From NCBI GenBank assembly GCA_959606705.1, contig CAUHLX010000014.1, positions 1 to 16,857 on the forward strand: 16,857 nucleotides of DNA, written 5' to 3'. Position numbers and translations under genes: made by a program. Of this stretch, positions 1-6,758 are shown piece by piece (the stretch's first letter is position 1; each line of letters begins with the position of its first letter). Below the pieces are notes generated by a model that worked only from the letters and a program-made list of their open reading frames with translations, ran no database searches and had not been told where the DNA came from. Source of the DNA: an uncultured Bacillota bacterium (GTDB lineage: Bacteria; Bacillota; Clostridia; Peptostreptococcales; Anaerovoracaceae).

Positions 1-199
1 GCAGGCGAAAGAGCAGCCTCAGATGGCGGAGGTCGTGGCGGTGGGCCCCGGCGGGATCGTAGACGGCAAAGAAGTCAAAATGGAAGTGAAAGCGGGCGAT
101 ACCGTGATCTTCTCCAAGTACGCGGGTACCGAAGTAAAGTGTGACGGTGAGGAATACACCATCCTGTCGCAGAGAGACATCCTGGCGGTTGTCGAGTAG
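1..199 (+). CDS. groES: Co-chaperonin GroES, C-terminal part (5' end outside window)
   Basis: This is the last 65 codons of the 10-kDa co-chaperonin, which caps the GroEL ring and acts in the cytoplasm in ATP-driven protein folding. Reading from base 2, the translation has the GroES beta-barrel ending: a VVAVGPG segment, then KAGDTVIFSKYAGTEVK, then EYTILSQRDILAVVE and a TAG stop at 197-199. The missing N-terminal part, about 30 residues, would hold the mobile loop that contacts GroEL. groEL follows 74 bp downstream, the standard groESL order. The promoter, and any CIRCE/HrcA operator, would lie upstream of the window and cannot be judged. Identification is firm from both sequence and context. 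Confidence 0.97.
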   Translation, partial: QAKEQPQMAEVVAVGPGGIVDGKEVKMEVKAGDTVIFSKYAGTEVKCDGEEYTILSQRDILAVVE

Positions 200-215
200 T
201 TTCGTCGATTCTTTT

Positions 216-238
216 AAACAAAAAGAGGCATTTTGTTT
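216..238 (+). repeat. AT-rich inverted repeat in the groES-groEL gap
   Basis: AAACAAAA at 216-223 and TTTTGTTT at 231-238 are perfect reverse complements around a 7-nt loop. The hairpin is weak (one G-C pair in the stem) and lies between the groES stop and the groEL ribosome binding site. It could be an mRNA processing or stability element within groESL, but it could also be a chance result of AT-rich spacer sequence. It is not a convincing terminator. Confidence 0.35.
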
Positions 239-273
239 CGATCGTATTTAAAGTGGAAAGGGAGTAGATAAAA

Positions 274-1902
274 ATGGCAAAGGAAATTAACTTTAGCGAG
301 GAAGCTAGAAGAAAGCTGCAGTCCGGTGTGGACAAACTGGCTGACACCGTAAAGATTACACTGGGACCCAAAGGCAGAAATGTTCTGATTGAGAAAAAAT
401 ACGGTTCTCCGCTGATCACCAATGACGGCGTGACCATCGCTCGTGAAATCGAGCTGGAGGACGGATTTGAAAATATGGGAGCTCAGCTGGTAAAAGAGGT
501 TGCGACCAAGACCAACGACGTGGCGGGCGACGGCACCACCACCGCGACGCTTCTGGCACAGTCCATCATCAGAGAGGGCTTCAAGAACGTAGCCGCCGGA
601 GCCAACCCCATGATCCTGAAGAGAGGCATTCAGGGAGCGGTAGACATCGCTGTGGAAGAGATCAAAAAGAATTCCCAGATCGTCGACAGCAAGGAAAGCA
701 TCGCTCAGGTTGCGGCGATTTCCGCGGGTGAGGATCAGATCGGTCAGCTGATTGCCGAGGCGATGGAGCAGGTTGGCAAGGATGGCGTAATCACCGTCGA
801 GGAATCCAAGTCCATGGACACCACCCTGAACGTGGTGGAAGGCATGCAGTTTGACAGAGGCTATCTGTCCCCCTACATGGCTACCGATACGGAGAAGATG
901 GAAGCGGTTTTGAATAACCCCTACATTTTGATCACCGATAAAAAGATTTCCAACATTCAGGAGATCCTGCCGATCTTGGAGAAGATCGTTCAGCAGGGCA
1001 AGAAGCTGCTGATCATCGCCGAGGATGTGGACGGCGAAGCGCTGGCGACTCTGGTGCTGAACAAGCTGAGAGGCACCTTCGAATGCGTTGCGGTCAAAGC
1101 TCCGGGCTTTGGTGACAGAAGAAAAGCCATGCTGTCCGACATCGCCACGCTGACGGGCGGCCAGGTGATTTCCGAAGAGCTGGGCTATGACCTGAAGGAA
1201 GTCGATCTGAGCATGCTGGGCACCGCCAACATCGTGCGGGTTGACAAGGAAAATACCACCATTGTGGAAGGCGCCGGCGAGAAGCAGGCCATCGACGACC
1301 GGATCCATCAGATCAAGGTCCAGATCGAAGACACCACTTCCGATTTCGATAAGGAAAAACTCCAGGAGAGACTGGCGAAGCTGTCCGGCGGCGTAGCGGT
1401 CATCGAGGTGGGCGCGGCCACCGAGACCGAGCTGAAGGAAAAGAAGCTGCGGATCGAAGACGCTCTGAACGCCACCAGAGCCGCCGTGGAAGAAGGAATG
1501 GTTCCCGGAGGCGGCGTTGCTCTGATCAACGCGATCCCCGCGGTTTCCAAATATGTTAAGAGCCTGAGCGGCGACATGAAGACCGGTGCGGCCATCATCA
1601 TGAGAGCGCTGGAAGAGCCGGTTCGTCAGATCGCAGAGAACGCCGGCTATGAAGGTTCCGTAGTCGTTGCCAAGGTAAAAGGCAGCAAAGTCGGCGTAGG
1701 CTTCAACGCATCCACCGAGCAGTATGTGGACATGATCAAGGTGGGGATCGCCGATCCCACGAAGGTGACACGGTCCGCTTTGCAGAACGCGGCTTCCGCT
1801 TCCGCCATGCTGTTGACCACCGAAGCCGGCATCGTAGACATCAAAGAACCCGAACCCCCGATGCCCCCCATGGGCGGAGGCGGCGGAATGGGCATGATGT
1901 AA
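274..1902 (+). CDS. groEL: Chaperonin GroEL (Hsp60), full length
   Basis: This is the 542-residue group I chaperonin, which forms the double-ring ATP-driven folding chamber with GroES in the cytoplasm. Visible family marks are the N-terminal ITLGPKGRNV segment, the ATP-site DGVTIAREIE (about 51-60) and GDGTTTATLLA (85-95, with the catalytic-region Asp86), the EDALNATRAAVEEG segment with the ATP-hydrolysis Asp, and the flexible Gly/Met-rich tail ending GGGGGMGMM. The length matches the usual 540-550. The start is fixed by AAAGGGAG at 257-264, 9 nt upstream of the ATG, and by the standard MAKEI opening. It is co-transcribed with groES, 74 bp upstream, and followed by a strong terminator. Nothing is unusual in the protein. 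Large open frames antisense to it are shadows caused by codon bias. Confidence 0.99.
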   Translation: MAKEINFSEEARRKLQSGVDKLADTVKITLGPKGRNVLIEKKYGSPLITNDGVTIAREIELEDGFENMGAQLVKEVATKTNDVAGDGTTTATLLAQSIIREGFKNVAAGANPMILKRGIQGAVDIAVEEIKKNSQIVDSKESIAQVAAISAGEDQIGQLIAEAMEQVGKDGVITVEESKSMDTTLNVVEGMQFDRGYLSPYMATDTEKMEAVLNNPYILITDKKISNIQEILPILEKIVQQGKKLLIIAEDVDGEALATLVLNKLRGTFECVAVKAPGFGDRRKAMLSDIATLTGGQVISEELGYDLKEVDLSMLGTANIVRVDKENTTIVEGAGEKQAIDDRIHQIKVQIEDTTSDFDKEKLQERLAKLSGGVAVIEVGAATETELKEKKLRIEDALNATRAAVEEGMVPGGGVALINAIPAVSKYVKSLSGDMKTGAAIIMRALEEPVRQIAENAGYEGSVVVAKVKGSKVGVGFNASTEQYVDMIKVGIADPTKVTRSALQNAASASAMLLTTEAGIVDIKEPEPPMPPMGGGGGMGMM

Positions 1903-1966
1903 GCCCGGTCCCGGATTGTTCGAATTGAGGAACGTTCCGAAGGAATTGCTTCGGATTCCATAAAAG

Positions 1967-2020
1967 CACCCCCCTTACGCTTCCGGCGCGATATGCGCGC
2001 CGGGACGAGGGGGTGTTTTT
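1967..2020 (+). terminator. Rho-independent terminator of groESL
   Basis: This is a two-part stem followed by a T-run. The outer arms CACCCCC (1967-1973) and GGGGGTG (2009-2015) pair perfectly. The inner arms CCGGCGCG (1983-1990) and CGCGCCGG (1996-2003) also pair perfectly around a short loop. TTTTT follows at 2016-2020. It sits 64 bp after the groEL stop and separates groESL from the next gene. Confidence 0.93.
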
Positions 2021-2106
2021 GATTTGGGGGAACGGATTGAGAGCGGAGTTGGAAGATCACCGCACGAGCGCTCTATGACATTTTAATTACGATACGGTGG
2101 CCGGAA

Positions 2107-2135
2107 TTGTAAAGGAGGAGAGAGGGGGATATACT
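2107..2135 (+). promoter_or_regulatory. Sigma-A-type promoter of the WG-repeat gene
   Basis: A -35 box TTGTAA (2107-2112, 4/6 to TTGACA) and a -10 box TATACT (2130-2135, 5/6 to TATAAT) are separated by exactly 17 bp. The predicted transcript start is near 2142, giving a short leader before the start codon at 2178. The promoter lies after the groESL terminator, so the downstream gene should be its own transcription unit. The rest of the 1903-2162 gap shows nothing else that I recognise. Confidence 0.7.
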
Positions 2136-2177
2136 TAAAAAAACAATTCGTTTGTGTGCTGAATGATCGGAGGTGTG

Positions 2178-4613
2178 ATGGTGAGAGGGGTTCGACTTGA
2201 ATTTCGAAAGATCGCAGCGGGAGCGCTGGCCTTGGCGCTGGTTTTGGGGAGCGGCGGCGGTCCGGCTTCGGGAGTGGGGGTCTCGGCGGCGGAAACGGCC
2301 AGGGACACGGAGCAGTCGGGCGAAATGTCACCGGTCGCGGAACCTGAAATCCAATGGCTCCCATATTCGGGAAAGCTTCAGACTTACCAGGTGGCTGACG
2401 GCTATTTCGCCTTGACGAAGGACTACGATTCTTCCCGAGGGTTTGAAAAGAACACCACCGGCTTGCTGGACGAGAGGGGGCAGGTGCTTCTGCCCTTTGA
2501 GTACAACTTTATCAATGGCGTGACGGAGGGAATCGCCTCGGTTTCCAAAGCGGTTTATGAGGATTGGAATCAGAGCTATAACAGCTATTCCGCATATATG
2601 GATCTCAGCAGCGGGAAGCAACTGACCCCGTTTGAATACGGCTATGCGAGACCGATGGCGGACGGTGTGGGAGTGGTGAGCAAGTGGATCAATCCGCCCG
2701 GAGGCGGCGCGGGCAGTCAGAAATATTCCTTGGTCAACCGAACGGGCCAGGAGATCATTCCCTTTGCGTATGATTGGATCAAGGACCCTAGTGAGGGACG
2801 ATATCCCGCGCAGCAGGATGGAAGATGGGGATTTCTGGACCGCGGCGGCGCGGTGGCCGTACCCCTTCAATATGAAAGCGTGGGGGCGTTTGCAGACGGA
2901 CTGGCACCGGTGAAACAGGACGGAAAGTGGGGATACGTGGATCTCAATGGGGCAATGAAAATCTCCCCCGCGTATGAGAACGCTTTCGAATTTTCAGAGG
3001 GGCTGGCTTTTGTGGTCAGCGGACAGAAGGGTGGATTTATTGACGAAGCCGGGAACGTGGTGATCCCCTTTTCCTTTGACGCCGCGTCCGATGAAAACGC
3101 GTCCGATTTAGGCGCTTTTTTCCATGAGGGCCGGGCGGTGGTGAGCAAGGATGGAAAACTGGGGGTGATTGATGGCGAGGGCCACGCGGTCACGGAGTTT
3201 TGCTACGAACGGATGGGGCCCTGTCAGGAAGGGAGAATCTCCGCCTCGGACGGCTCGGCGTGGGGCGTGCTGGACGCTTCCGGCAAGGTGGTGATCCCCT
3301 TTGAGTATACGGAAATCGGGGATTATCAGGACGGTTTGGTCTCGGTGAGCCAAAGAAGATATCACAGTGCGCTGTTTGACCGGGACGGCAGGCAGGTCTA
3401 TCCGTTCTGCTGGACCGGCGTTCGCTATTCCGGCGGACTAGGCATTTATCAGAAGGCTGTGGAGGGACAGGAATCGCCCCGATACGGAGCGGCCAACCTC
3501 CGCGGCGACATGGTGATTCCCTTCCGATACGATGCCTTATGGCAGCTTTCGGATCGGTCGCTGATCGTCCATGAGGAAGAAAGCGACGAGAATGGAAATA
3601 CCGATGTGGTACGGGTGGGTATCATGCGCCGGCCGGATCTTCAGGGACTGGAGAACGCGGCCCGCCAGGTGCGGGTGGTTTTGAACGGGGAGCTTTTGAG
3701 CTTCGATCAGGAGCCGGTGATCGAAAGCGGAAGAACCTTGGTTCCCATGAGAACGATCTTCGGGGAAATGGGCGCTAGCGTGGACTGGGAGCCAAAGACG
3801 AAAACGGTCCGTTCCCGGAGAAGCGATGTCCAAATCAGCTTGACCATCGGCGCGAAACAGGCGGAGGTCAACGGACAGACGATGGAGCTGGACGTGCCGG
3901 CCAAGATCCTGAATGGCCGGACGCTGGTGCCGCTGCGCTTTGTGGCGGAGGCCATGGATGCCGACGTGGACTGGGATCAGGAGGAATTGCAGGTGACCAT
4001 CCGCCGGCATACCGCGGCGGATCACTACGCGGCGGTGAGCTCGGCGTCGTTTTCCGCCATTCGGCCCGAAATGACCAGGGGACAGATCGAAAGCCTGCTG
4101 GGGCCTTCCTTGATCTCTGAGGACCGGGAGGCGAAGGAGGGGAACGGACCGGGAACTCTGACTTATTTCGTAGACGGGACCTATCCCTATACGTTGGGAA
4201 CCTTTGATTCGGAGGAGGCGGTCATCGGGAGAGACGGCGCCGCGGTGTACGAGGATTTTGTGAGAGTGAAACAGAGTCTGGACGGAGCCGTCCGGTTTTT
4301 GAACGGGGAGCGGGGACCTCTTTGGACTGCGGAACCGGAGGATATTTACCGGTACTGGGATCTGGGAACGGTTCGGGGAGTCCAGGTGTTCGGAGTGCGG
4401 CTGCGAGACGTGGACTGCCGGGAGACCGGCGTGGAGACCGTGGACGGAATCGATTTCCCGGGCTGGGGGGAAGAAACCCCCTGCCTTTGGGAGTTGTTCA
4501 TCGTTTTGAAGGGTACCGCCGTCCGCATTTCCGAGAATCACTCCGAAGATGGAACCATTCTGACCACGGAGGAGTTGACCCAGCTTTCTCAGCACTTAAA
4601 GGGAGATCGGTAG
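2178..4613 (+). CDS. Secreted WG-repeat protein with copper amine oxidase N-terminal-like domain
   Basis: This is a predicted secreted or surface protein of 811 residues. A Sec signal peptide (RKIAAGALALALVLG, candidate cleavage after VSA) is followed by roughly ten WG-type repeats spanning about residues 70-480. Clear examples are GRWGFLDRGGAVAVPLQYE, DGKWGYVDLNGAMKISPAYE and AWGVLDASGKVVIPFEY. Residues ~497-610 are a copper amine oxidase N-terminal-like (stalk) domain in two halves, each with the (G)RTLVPxR signature: RTLVPMRTIFGEMGASVDWE and RTLVPLRFVAEAMDADVDWD. Residues 632-644 (MTRGQIESLLGPS) resemble the BamE/SmpA motif; the rest of the C-terminus is unrecognised. WG and stalk domains are common in Firmicutes envelope proteins, are thought to mediate binding, and imply no enzyme activity here. 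The start is ATG 2178 or GTG 2181 behind GGAGG (2169-2173); an upstream in-frame ATG at 2163 lacks a binding site. The 3' end overlaps the kinase gene on the other strand by 18 bp. Confidence 0.88.
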   Translation: MVRGVRLEFRKIAAGALALALVLGSGGGPASGVGVSAAETARDTEQSGEMSPVAEPEIQWLPYSGKLQTYQVADGYFALTKDYDSSRGFEKNTTGLLDERGQVLLPFEYNFINGVTEGIASVSKAVYEDWNQSYNSYSAYMDLSSGKQLTPFEYGYARPMADGVGVVSKWINPPGGGAGSQKYSLVNRTGQEIIPFAYDWIKDPSEGRYPAQQDGRWGFLDRGGAVAVPLQYESVGAFADGLAPVKQDGKWGYVDLNGAMKISPAYENAFEFSEGLAFVVSGQKGGFIDEAGNVVIPFSFDAASDENASDLGAFFHEGRAVVSKDGKLGVIDGEGHAVTEFCYERMGPCQEGRISASDGSAWGVLDASGKVVIPFEYTEIGDYQDGLVSVSQRRYHSALFDRDGRQVYPFCWTGVRYSGGLGIYQKAVEGQESPRYGAANLRGDMVIPFRYDALWQLSDRSLIVHEEESDENGNTDVVRVGIMRRPDLQGLENAARQVRVVLNGELLSFDQEPVIESGRTLVPMRTIFGEMGASVDWEPKTKTVRSRRSDVQISLTIGAKQAEVNGQTMELDVPAKILNGRTLVPLRFVAEAMDADVDWDQEELQVTIRRHTAADHYAAVSSASFSAIRPEMTRGQIESLLGPSLISEDREAKEGNGPGTLTYFVDGTYPYTLGTFDSEEAVIGRDGAAVYEDFVRVKQSLDGAVRFLNGERGPLWTAEPEDIYRYWDLGTVRGVQVFGVRLRDVDCRETGVETVDGIDFPGWGEETPCLWELFIVLKGTAVRISENHSEDGTILTTEELTQLSQHLKGDR

Positions 4614-5897
4614 GCAAAGGAGAAATTGGGCGCCGCCTTCCGGAGCGTCCGTGACGCTGAGCTGTCCGTGATGCAGCTCCACGATCTCCTTGGCGATGGA
4701 AAGTCCCAGACCATAATGCTCTTTCTTGCTTCGAGAGGGGTCCGCCCGGTAGAACCGGTCGAACACCCTCTTTTTTTGATCCTCGGAAATACCGGGGCCG
4801 CTGTCGGAGACAGAGACGACCAGAGAGGAATCCGCCTTTCTCACGGAGAGGCGAATCGTACCGTTTTCCGGGGTGTAGGAGGATGCGTTGTCCAGGAGAA
4901 CGGAGACGGCCTGTGACAGACGGCCGGGATCGCCGGAGACCTCCGGAAGAGCTTCCTCGGGAAGCTCCAGAGACAGGGTTTGGCCCTTTTCCCTCACGAT
5001 CGGCAGGAAGCTGTCATAAAGCTGAGTCAGAAGGGTGTCCAGCTCCACGTGGGAAAACTCCAACGACCAGCTTCCGGTGTCCGAACGGGTGAGAAACAGC
5101 AGGTCATCGATCAGGCGAGCCATGCGGGCGCATTCCTGATCGGAGGTCCGGATGAAGCGAGCCTGTTCCTCGGGGTCCGTGCTTTTGCTCAGTGCCGAAA
5201 CACAGGCGCGCACCACCGCCAGCGGCGAACGAAGCTCGTGAGAGGCCGCGGCTGCGAACTCGGTCTGTTTCTTCATATTCTCTTCGATCGGGACGATGGC
5301 CCGTCCGGAAAACCACCAGCTGAAGGCGTAGAGCAGGAGAAGAGCGGCGGTTACAATGGACAAAAAGGACAGACGCAGCAGAAGCTTTTGCCCGCGCTCC
5401 GCCTGAATGTCCCGCAGCAGGGTCAGGCTTTGCCAGCCGTGCTCGGAGGGAATGAGGGAGACGGACGCTTGATAGCGGTCTCCATGGTCTCCCGTAATTT
5501 CAAAGCGTTCACTTTTGACGTCGATCACCGAGGCAGGTTTGGCGTCCACGTCCAGGCCGTAATCGTCGAATGCTTTTCTCTGCGCTTTTTCGATGAGCGC
5601 GTCGCGATCGGTTTTCGGCGTCCAGGAGCCGGGGAAAAGGATGGGAATCCGATTGTCCTCCAGGTGAACGATCAGCCGGTTGCCGTTCTCCAGCTGGGCC
5701 AGCCAGGCATTGTCCACCACTCGGCCGGACTGGATTTTGTAGACCAGAGAGTTCACATTGTTTTGAAAGGTGATCCCGCTTTGCCGATCCGTCTGGGCTT
5801 CGGAGATCCACAGCACGCTAATGGTCATGGCGATCAGCAGAACGCCGGTGACCGTGACGCAGATCCAGGTGAGGCGTTTGCGCAGGGCTTTCAGCAT
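4596..5897 (-). CDS. Sensor histidine kinase, HAMP-less, partner of the OmpR-type regulator
   Basis: This is a 433-residue membrane sensor kinase. It should autophosphorylate on His220 and pass the phosphate to the regulator encoded just upstream. TM1 is at about 11-32, an extracytoplasmic sensor region of about 140 residues with no recognised domain lies at 33-170, and TM2 is at 172-196. HisKA follows with the H-box ASHELRSPLAVV (His220). The ATPase domain has an N-box LLDNASSYT (Asn337), G1 DSGPGI (365-370), an F-box VFDRFYRAD and G2 GLGLS (396-400). Only about 17 residues separate TM2 from the DHp helix, so there is no HAMP domain. The start ATG at 5897 overlaps the regulator's TGA as TGATG, implying translational coupling. 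A longer upstream in-frame opening to 6044 lies inside the regulator and is rejected. All catalytic residues are present. The ligand is unknown; the divergent binding-protein operon suggests an envelope or transport signal. Confidence 0.96.
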   Translation of the reverse strand: MLKALRKRLTWICVTVTGVLLIAMTISVLWISEAQTDRQSGITFQNNVNSLVYKIQSGRVVDNAWLAQLENGNRLIVHLEDNRIPILFPGSWTPKTDRDALIEKAQRKAFDDYGLDVDAKPASVIDVKSERFEITGDHGDRYQASVSLIPSEHGWQSLTLLRDIQAERGQKLLLRLSFLSIVTAALLLLYAFSWWFSGRAIVPIEENMKKQTEFAAAASHELRSPLAVVRACVSALSKSTDPEEQARFIRTSDQECARMARLIDDLLFLTRSDTGSWSLEFSHVELDTLLTQLYDSFLPIVREKGQTLSLELPEEALPEVSGDPGRLSQAVSVLLDNASSYTPENGTIRLSVRKADSSLVVSVSDSGPGISEDQKKRVFDRFYRADPSRSKKEHYGLGLSIAKEIVELHHGQLSVTDAPEGGAQFLLCLPISL

Positions 5898-6580
5898 CAG
5901 CGGGAACCTCCTTCTTCCATAATATAGCCGACGGAACGGACGGTGCGGATCCAAACTTGGCTGCCGGAGGTCCGCAGGCGGCGGCGCAGGAAGTGGATGT
6001 AGTTGTCCAAGTTTCCGTCCTCCACCGGTGCGTCGGGGCCCCATACCCTGGCCAGAAGCATGGCGCGGGGTAAAATCCTTCGGGGACTTTTCAAAAAGGC
6101 CTCCAAAAGCTCGGTTTCTCGTTTGGACAGGGTATGGGTGCCAGAAGGTCCTTCCAATACGCCGGTTTGCGGATTGAGGGACAGATCGGAGAAGGTGAGG
6201 CGGCGGTCGGTTTCCAGAACGACCGGCCGGCGGCTGATGGCCCGAATCCGTGCCAGGAGCTCTTCCATGGCAAAGGGCTTGACCAGATAGTCGTCAGCGC
6301 CTCCGTCCAACCCTCTGATCCGTTCTCCCAGTCCGTCCAGAGCGGTGGTGATGATGACCGGTATTCGAATTCCGGCGGTTCTCATCTGGGACAGGATGTC
6401 CATTCCCGAAAGCTCCGGGAGCATCCGATCCAAAATAATCAGATCGTAGGCGCCCTGCCGGATAAAGTGCATGGCGTCTCCTCCGTTGTGACATTCATCG
6501 GCCAGATAGCCCTCTCTTTTTAAATGGAAGCAGATGGCCTGGCTCAGATCGGTGTCGTCCTCTACGATTAAAATTCTCAT
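5897..6580 (-). CDS. OmpR/PhoB-family response regulator
   Basis: This is a 227-residue DNA-binding regulator of two-component type. The receiver domain (1-115) shows the acidic pair in MRILIVEDD, phospho-acceptor Asp51 in DRMLPELSG, the conserved Thr near 78-79 (VIITTA) and Lys101 in LVKPF. The C-terminal winged helix (~130-222) ends with the typical YIHFLRRRL and IRTVRSVGYIMEE segments of the OmpR family. ATG 6580 is chosen because AAGGAG lies 6-7 nt upstream and the family normally begins MRILIVEDD; an ATG 24 bp further upstream gives a non-family N-terminal extension and lacks a site. It is the first gene of a two-gene operon with the kinase (1-nt stop/start overlap). Its own promoter carries repeats shared with the divergent operon, so autoregulation is likely. 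Its exact regulon is inferred, not shown. Confidence 0.97.
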   Translation of the reverse strand: MRILIVEDDTDLSQAICFHLKREGYLADECHNGGDAMHFIRQGAYDLIILDRMLPELSGMDILSQMRTAGIRIPVIITTALDGLGERIRGLDGGADDYLVKPFAMEELLARIRAISRRPVVLETDRRLTFSDLSLNPQTGVLEGPSGTHTLSKRETELLEAFLKSPRRILPRAMLLARVWGPDAPVEDGNLDNYIHFLRRRLRTSGSQVWIRTVRSVGYIMEEGGSR

Positions 6581-6638
6581 GCTGGTCTCCTTTTTCCCTG
6601 TCATCGCCGCCGCCGCGGCATTTTTTCTATCTTATTCT

Positions 6639-6671
6639 ATCATAACCTGTCTATCTCTAAGATATCTAAAA
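6639..6671 (-). promoter_or_regulatory. Promoter of the two-component operon with 11-bp-phased repeats
   Basis: On the minus strand, TTAGAGATAG (6660-6651) is followed after exactly 6 bp by a -10 box TATGAT (6644-6639). A degenerate copy, TTTTAGATAT (6671-6662, 7/10 identical), sits exactly 11 bp upstream. There is no recognisable -35 at 16-18 bp, which suggests an activator-dependent promoter. Tandem direct repeats at about one helical turn are the typical binding layout of OmpR-family regulators. The natural candidate is the regulator this promoter expresses. Confidence 0.6.
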
Positions 6672-6686
6672 ACAAATGCAGAAAGT

Positions 6687-6730
6687 TTAGAGATTCCTTT
6701 AAGGTACGTTAGAGATAGCATCCCTATAAT
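6687..6730 (+). promoter_or_regulatory. Promoter of the binding-protein operon with three 11-bp-phased repeats
   Basis: TTAGAGATTC (6687-6696), TTTAAGGTAC (6698-6707) and TTAGAGATAG (6709-6718) start exactly 11 bp apart. The last is followed after 6 bp by a consensus -10 box TATAAT (6725-6730). No -35 hexamer is seen: the 17-bp position reads AGGTAC, inside the repeats. With a transcript start near 6737 the repeats would cover about -50 to -19, a usual position for an OmpR-family activator. The 10-mer nearest the -10 box is identical to the one in the divergent promoter. Confidence 0.65.
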
Positions 6731-6758
6731 AAGGTGTGTGGAAAGGAGCGGGATAAAA

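Noticed and set aside
214..1308. 364-codon minus-strand frame across groEL
   Set aside because: Antisense shadow of groEL; composition rich in His, Gln and Leu, with no recognisable domain.
3537..4595. 352-codon minus-strand frame inside the WG-repeat gene
   Set aside because: Antisense to conserved domains of a real gene; Arg/His/Pro-rich shadow composition with no signal or motif.
4980..5927. 315-codon plus-strand frame opposite the histidine kinase
   Set aside because: The kinase on the other strand has every catalytic box; this frame is a shadow rich in Gln, Gly and Arg.
6601..6626. GC-rich GCCGCGGC followed by six Ts as a plus-strand terminator
   Set aside because: No plus-strand gene ends here, the palindrome leaves no proper loop, and it lies in the leader of the minus-strand regulator gene.
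6534..6758. Extended N-terminus for the lipoprotein
   Set aside because: It would read through the regulator's start and the divergent promoters; the signal peptide and ribosome binding site place the start at 6759.
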